From assembly GCA_023411375.1 (NCBI GenBank), contig JAEYOW010000001.1, positions 1 to 28,429 of the forward strand: a stretch of DNA of 28,429 nucleotides, read 5' to 3'. A model generated the notes under the pieces. The model saw only the letters and a program-made list of their open reading frames with translations, was not told where the DNA came from and searched no databases. Positions 24,377-28,429 of this stretch are shown one piece after another. The position numbers and the translations under genes were made by a program. The DNA comes from Bacillota bacterium (GTDB lineage: Bacteria > Bacillota > Clostridia > Christensenellales > Aristaeellaceae). The stretch's first letter is position 1. Every line of letters starts with the position of its first letter.

Positions 24377-24412
24377 ATTAGGTGAAAAACACCTCCTTAT
24401 CGTGTATATCTT

Positions 24413-24426
24413 TGGAATACATTCCA
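24413..24426. promoter_or_regulatory. palindrome TGGAAT-AC-ATTCCA, possible operator
   Basis: A perfect 6-bp dyad with 2-base centre lies about 90 bases upstream of the caspase-like gene start, in the spacer that follows the FnIII gene terminator. It could bind a dimeric regulator; there is no further support and I could not find a clear -35/-10 pair beside it. Confidence 0.25.
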
Positions 24427-24429
24427 TAA

Positions 24430-24475
24430 AAATACAAAACCACACTTGCGGAAACCTTACGGCAACCGCAAGTGT
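24430..24475 (-). terminator. terminator of the FnIII protein gene
   Basis: On the minus strand a perfect 10-bp stem ACACTTGCGG / CCGCAAGTGT (24466-24475 with 24442-24451) and 14-base loop is followed by GGTTTTGTATTTTT. It lies 14 bases after the stop codon and should separate, at least partly, the FnIII gene from the caspase-like gene downstream. Confidence 0.85.
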
Positions 24476-24489
24476 AATAATATTAATAT

Positions 24490-27400
24490 TTATTTACAGG
24501 TAATGACGGGTGCGACGGTAGTGGGACCAATACTACGCTTGCCCGTGGAGGGATTCTCATAGAAACTGGCAACACGGAAGTATACCCGATCACCCTTATT
24601 AACGCCAATCTCTGCATTGGATGTGTACAATGCCAATGTGTCCGCACCACGCAAGGCGACAAGTTGTGTCCAAGTTTTAGAGGATGCTTTACGATAATAG
24701 ACTACATAGCCGCTTGCTTGAGAAACACGCGTCCATGTGATGCGGATTGAATTGGCGCTTGATGCAGAAGCGCGAACAGTCTTTGGTGCAGCAGTGGTGC
24801 TTGCAATAGAAACAGTATTAGAATTCTTGCTTTCGTTATGCGCACTGCCACTTAGCTGATAACCACGCAGTACGTATTCATATTTGTTAGCTGCAGGTAC
24901 GCCGATGAGCGTATAACTTGTAGCACTTGCAGGGATGTTATTGGCTATCAACGTGTAGGGGCCTGTTGAACCGGCTGATCTGCGGTAGAGCGCATAGCCA
25001 CTGACGCCGTAAGCAGCCTTCCACCCAAACTTGATACTGGTGAGGCTTGCAACAGTAGCGCTAAGACCGGTAGGAGCTGTGATGGAGCAAATGTAGGATT
25101 GCTTATAGCCACCCTCATAACTGACACCGTTGTAGATTTTCGCAGCGCATACTCTGAAATAGTACACGCTGCCACTCCTGACGTTGACGTTCATCACACG
25201 CGCCGGACTCTTGACGGAACCCGCAAAGGTGTAGGTGCCATTGGGGGAATTGGAGTAATAGACATGATATTCGTCCGCACCCGTAACTGCGCCCCAGCGC
25301 ACGGTGATGGTATTGCTTGCGGAGAACTTAGGCGATACCGGCGAGGGTTTGCCAAGCTCGGGCGCGCCTTGTACGGTAGCGGTGTAGTCGCTGTAATACC
25401 GTAAATCACCCACTGCTTTATAGGAGCGGATTCTGAAGCTGTAAGTATTGCCGATTTTCAACAAAATTCTATTCTGTGTGCCATAAGAGGTTGTGTTACT
25501 GCCTACACGCGCAAACAACGAGAAATTTTTAGTGCTGCTCTCTTTGTAGAATAGTTCATAACCGTCTGTGTCCGATGCCGCAGTCCAGTTAAGGGTGACG
25601 CCTATATACCCGTCGGGTTCGACAGTTAGGTTACTCGGCGCAGGGGGCTCGGTGTAGCCGAGCTTGACAACGGAGTAATAGCTTGTTTTCACACCGTAAT
25701 CAGTGTTGACATAGGCTTTTAGGCGGTAATAATACACAACGTTTTCCGTGATGTTAGGATCATCCCACGTGAGCACGCTTAGGTTAAAGTTAGTACGATA
25801 AACCTCCTGAAAACTTTGATTGTCATTGCTGCGCTCAAGTATAAATCCGCCGCCTTTGGTCCATGCTAAAAGTTCATCGGAGCAGGTCCACGTTATGCGG
25901 AGTGACGTTTGCGACAAACTGCGAATGGAGTTGATAGCGGGTCTGGTTGGCACGGTACTGAGTGTTTTGGGCTGACTGTAAGCGCTGAAAACCCTAGTGT
26001 TGTTGACAATGGTATAGCTGCGCGCATAATAATCATACGAACGCCCCGCCTCTGCGTTCACTGTTGCGGTCAGGGCGGAGGTTGTGGTTAATACGGTTTT
26101 GGGACCGCTTGAGCCAGTCACTGTACGAGAAATCTCATATCCGCTTGCACCATCGACAAGTTTCCAGCTCAGCTTGATGGTTGTTAGTGTGGCGGAATTA
26201 CTGCTGAGAGTGGGTATACTGGGGACAGTAGTGGCAGACACAGGTGTTGTGTTGGTACCGCCGATGACCTGTTGATTGTTTACAACGCGGTAAGCCGCTA
26301 CTTTGAAAGCATACCGTACACCGATGTTTAAACCGGTCACCCTGAGGGTTGTTGCATCGCGGCCCTTTTCAATTCTAGCATAGACACTGTAACCATCTGT
26401 AGAGTTGTAGGGTTTCCCGTAGACCAGATAGCCATGTGCGCCGTAAACAGAATCCCACGACAGCGTAACGGTACCGCTGCCGATAGCACCAACGCTTAAC
26501 CCGGTTGGCGTTGTGGGCTTGGGCCTGTTGTTGCCGATAGCGGAGAAATCGCCCAGCACGCGTTCCGAGCCGTTAATGGCGTATGCAAGCACGCGATAGT
26601 AGTAAACCGTACCAGCGGTAAGACCGATGTTTCGGTAGTAGCACTTTCCGCCTTCCATCGAAACCGATGATGCGGAGAGATCGGCAATCCTTGCATAGCC
26701 ACTGCTTCTGGAAAGGCTGCGATAAACCATATATCCATCTGCTCCATCGACGGGTGACCATAAAATTTGCAATTTATCAACCGCAACGTTGCGCACAACA
26801 AGGTCGGTCGGCATATCGGGTAGGACAGTACATACTACCTGCGCAGTGTACTTGCCGCGTACCTTCTGGCTACCTGCAGTTTTGCGGTAACCGCAGATGC
26901 GATAGTAATAAGTTTTTCCGCTTTCAACAGCACGGTCGACATAGGAAGTAATATCGGCATTTGCTTCTAGGACGTCTCTGTATCCGCCAGAGGGAGTAAG
27001 TGATCTTTGGATAAAAAAGCCATCAAAGCCGTCCGTGCTTGAAGGTGTTGTCCAAGATAGACGCACGGTTTTCGTGGGAACGGAAACCGCGGTGAACCCC
27101 TTTGGTGCAAGCGGCAAAGGAATGCCTGTTTTAATGTCCGAAGGGACACTTTCCCCACTGTTGACAATTGCGGTTACATAATAATAATACTGTACACCGC
27201 TGTCAAGAGCGGTATCCGTATAGGTGGTGTCGGTCTGCGAGACAATTTCTGAATAGCTGCTGTCATTCTCCTTGGAACGGTATACTTTATAGCCGGTTGC
27301 GTCAGATATACGGCTCCAAGTCAGAGTTAGACTATTGTAGGATGCAACGGTAATTGCAAGTGTTGCAGGCGCAACCGGCAATGGCGCAATAATCACAGCA

Positions 27401-28429
27401 GTGGAAAGGTCGCTATAGATGTTGGTGCCGTTCCCGGTACGATAAGCGCGTATATAGTAGAAGTATGGCGTGCCTGTCATAAGCCCGGTATCCGTATAAG
27501 TAACAGAACTCGTTGTGCCAATACTTTCAGTAGCAGCCGTTGCGCTTGCGGCTCGAAATATTTCATAGCCCGTTGCGCCCGGAACGCTGCCCCATGTCAA
27601 CTTGATGGAGGTGCTGTTCACAGCCGTAGCTTTCAGATTCAATGGCGCACGAGGACGAACCACCGCATAGGAGATGGTAGTAAAAGAACTGAAATCGCTT
27701 CCTTCATAGGCACGCATGCGATAATAATATGCCGTGCCGCAGGTCAACCCTCCATCCTTGTATCTATATGTACCCTTGTTGAGGGTTTTGACCAGCGTGA
27801 AAGGGCCGCTGTACGATTCGGATCGATAGAGTTCATACTTCGTATCGGAGGTTTCGCCGGAAATGGGAGACCATGTGATGCACAACTCTTTATAGCTGAA
27901 GCTTGTAACAGAAAAATTCGACACATCAGACAATATGACGCGTTCGGCTTCAAACATTGCCGCCAAAGGAGCATTTACCTTGACGGAAAGGATCAGGGGT
28001 ATTTGTCCGCCTTCCTCGCTTTTTAAGAAAATTTCTTCCTCGTGTACACCAGCAACCAAACCATCTTTGGGTGCAACGGTAAATGCAGCTGTCTCTCCGG
28101 CAGCTAATTTGACTTTGGAAAACGTGCCGATGGCAAAATCCTTTGCTGAGGGAGCAATAAGCGTCTGTGTCACCGTTGAGGTATTGGTGATGCTCAACTT
28201 CAAGGCATCGGGATATATGCTGCCGACAACAACATCATCAAAGAGAACCAAAGAACGGCTCAAGGAGAATGTATAATCGACGGGTTCATTCTGAGGTGCA
28301 GCAGTAGGCTCTGCCGTCGGCGCAGCAGTAGGCTCTGCCGTCGGTGCAGCAGTAGGCTCTGCCGTCGGTGCAGCAGTAGGCTCTGCCGTCGGTGCAGCAG
28401 TAGGCTCTGCCGTCGGTGCAGCAGTAGGC
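24490..28429 (-). CDS. giant secreted fibronectin type III repeat protein (5' end outside window)
   Basis: At least 1312 residues are visible and the frame runs off the right edge, so the start and any signal peptide are missing. The TTG at 28263 is not the true start: the frame continues upstream through 'APQNEPVDYTFSLSR' into a Pro-Thr-Ala-Glu linker. Order of parts: the PTAEPTAA linker; an ASH/choice-of-anchor-like beta domain ('LVLFDDVVVGSIYPDALKLS...TNTST...LAAGETAAFTV...PKDGL'); then twelve FnIII domains of about 90-100 residues. Each FnIII domain has 'xLxWxxVxGAxGYxVYR' and 'GxxYYYRVxAY' signatures. The protein ends soon after the last FnIII with no sortase motif or membrane tail, so any attachment must be at the missing N-terminus. 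FnIII arrays occur in bacterial surface adhesins and carbohydrate- or matrix-binding proteins. Codon use matches the caspase-like gene. Confidence 0.9.
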   Translation of the reverse strand, partial: PTAAPTAEPTAAPTAEPTAAPTAEPTAAPTAEPTAAPTAEPTAAPQNEPVDYTFSLSRSLVLFDDVVVGSIYPDALKLSITNTSTVTQTLIAPSAKDFAIGTFSKVKLAAGETAAFTVAPKDGLVAGVHEEEIFLKSEEGGQIPLILSVKVNAPLAAMFEAERVILSDVSNFSVTSFSYKELCITWSPISGETSDTKYELYRSESYSGPFTLVKTLNKGTYRYKDGGLTCGTAYYYRMRAYEGSDFSSFTTISYAVVRPRAPLNLKATAVNSTSIKLTWGSVPGATGYEIFRAASATAATESIGTTSSVTYTDTGLMTGTPYFYYIRAYRTGNGTNIYSDLSTAVIIAPLPVAPATLAITVASYNSLTLTWSRISDATGYKVYRSKENDSSYSEIVSQTDTTYTDTALDSGVQYYYYVTAIVNSGESVPSDIKTGIPLPLAPKGFTAVSVPTKTVRLSWTTPSSTDGFDGFFIQRSLTPSGGYRDVLEANADITSYVDRAVESGKTYYYRICGYRKTAGSQKVRGKYTAQVVCTVLPDMPTDLVVRNVAVDKLQILWSPVDGADGYMVYRSLSRSSGYARIADLSASSVSMEGGKCYYRNIGLTAGTVYYYRVLAYAINGSERVLGDFSAIGNNRPKPTTPTGLSVGAIGSGTVTLSWDSVYGAHGYLVYGKPYNSTDGYSVYARIEKGRDATTLRVTGLNIGVRYAFKVAAYRVVNNQQVIGGTNTTPVSATTVPSIPTLSSNSATLTTIKLSWKLVDGASGYEISRTVTGSSGPKTVLTTTSALTATVNAEAGRSYDYYARSYTIVNNTRVFSAYSQPKTLSTVPTRPAINSIRSLSQTSLRITWTCSDELLAWTKGGGFILERSNDNQSFQEVYRTNFNLSVLTWDDPNITENVVYYYRLKAYVNTDYGVKTSYYSVVKLGYTEPPAPSNLTVEPDGYIGVTLNWTAASDTDGYELFYKESSTKNFSLFARVGSNTTSYGTQNRILLKIGNTYSFRIRSYKAVGDLRYYSDYTATVQGAPELGKPSPVSPKFSASNTITVRWGAVTGADEYHVYYSNSPNGTYTFAGSVKSPARVMNVNVRSGSVYYFRVCAAKIYNGVSYEGGYKQSYICSITAPTGLSATVASLTSIKFGWKAAYGVSGYALYRRSAGSTGPYTLIANNIPASATSYTLIGVPAANKYEYVLRGYQLSGSAHNESKNSNTVSIASTTAAPKTVRASASSANSIRITWTRVSQASGYVVYYRKASSKTWTQLVALRGADTLALYTSNAEIGVNKGDRVYFRVASFYENPSTGKRSIGPTTVAPVITCK
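28298..28429 (-). repeat. 24-bp tandem repeat coding for PTAEPTAA
   Basis: There are five and a half copies of a 24-bp unit (plus-strand form GCAGCAGTAGGCTCTGCCGT plus CGGT). They are identical except for one base at the end of the first copy (28321, C instead of T), and the array continues beyond the window. It is in frame with the FnIII protein, so each unit adds eight residues to its linker. Confidence 0.97.

Noticed and set aside
28298..28429. CRISPR array
   Set aside because: The 24-bp units are directly adjacent with no spacers and are in frame with the FnIII protein.

Overview
The window looks like a piece of a chromosome from an anaerobic, Gram-positive-type member of the class Clostridia. 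The signs are strong AGGAGG-type ribosome binding sites, a T-box leader, HisZ-dependent histidine synthesis, a clostripain-family protease and an MscL with a zinc-ribbon tail. A gut lineage near Christensenellales or Oscillospirales would fit, but I cannot place it further. Bases 1 to about 21000 are GC-rich with ordinary core genes. From about 21050 to the end the DNA is visibly more AT-rich, with different codon use, and holds mobile-element debris and two large secreted proteins.

Layout. (1) 1-300: the 5' end of a 16S rRNA gene leaving the window to the left, with its promoter and A-rich upstream element. (2) 742-5196, plus strand: ychF, a sugar-transfer-associated ATP-grasp enzyme and a secreted clostripain-like protease, closed by a strong terminator. 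(3) 5361-7873, plus strand: a two-domain PPK2 polyphosphate kinase and a TIM-barrel sugar isomerase/epimerase. (4) 7899-16432, minus strand: a compact and complete histidine operon in the order hisZ-G-D-C-B-H-A-F-IE and a PHP-type histidinol phosphatase, with many 4- to 7-base overlaps. (5) 16655-18895, plus strand: a polytopic membrane protein and mscL, transcribed divergently from the his promoter and ending in a bidirectional terminator. (6) 18990-20992, minus strand: an AMP-forming acyl-CoA synthetase preceded by a full T-box leader with its own promoter, T-box motif and intrinsic terminator. (7) 21038-21540: a 139-bp MITE-like element with 18-bp inverted ends and a 10-bp near-perfect target duplication, followed by what may be a transposase remnant. 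(8) 21645-28429, minus strand: a secreted caspase-like protease with Ig-like repeats, and upstream of it a giant secreted protein with twelve fibronectin type III domains. The giant protein's Pro-Thr linker is a 24-bp tandem repeat running off the window.

How they work together. The his block can carry out every step from PRPP and ATP to histidine. The most unusual items are the T-box in front of an acyl-CoA synthetase, a target I would not expect for this riboswitch class, and the two-gene extracellular locus pairing a caspase-fold protease with an FnIII adhesin-like protein next to transposon traces.
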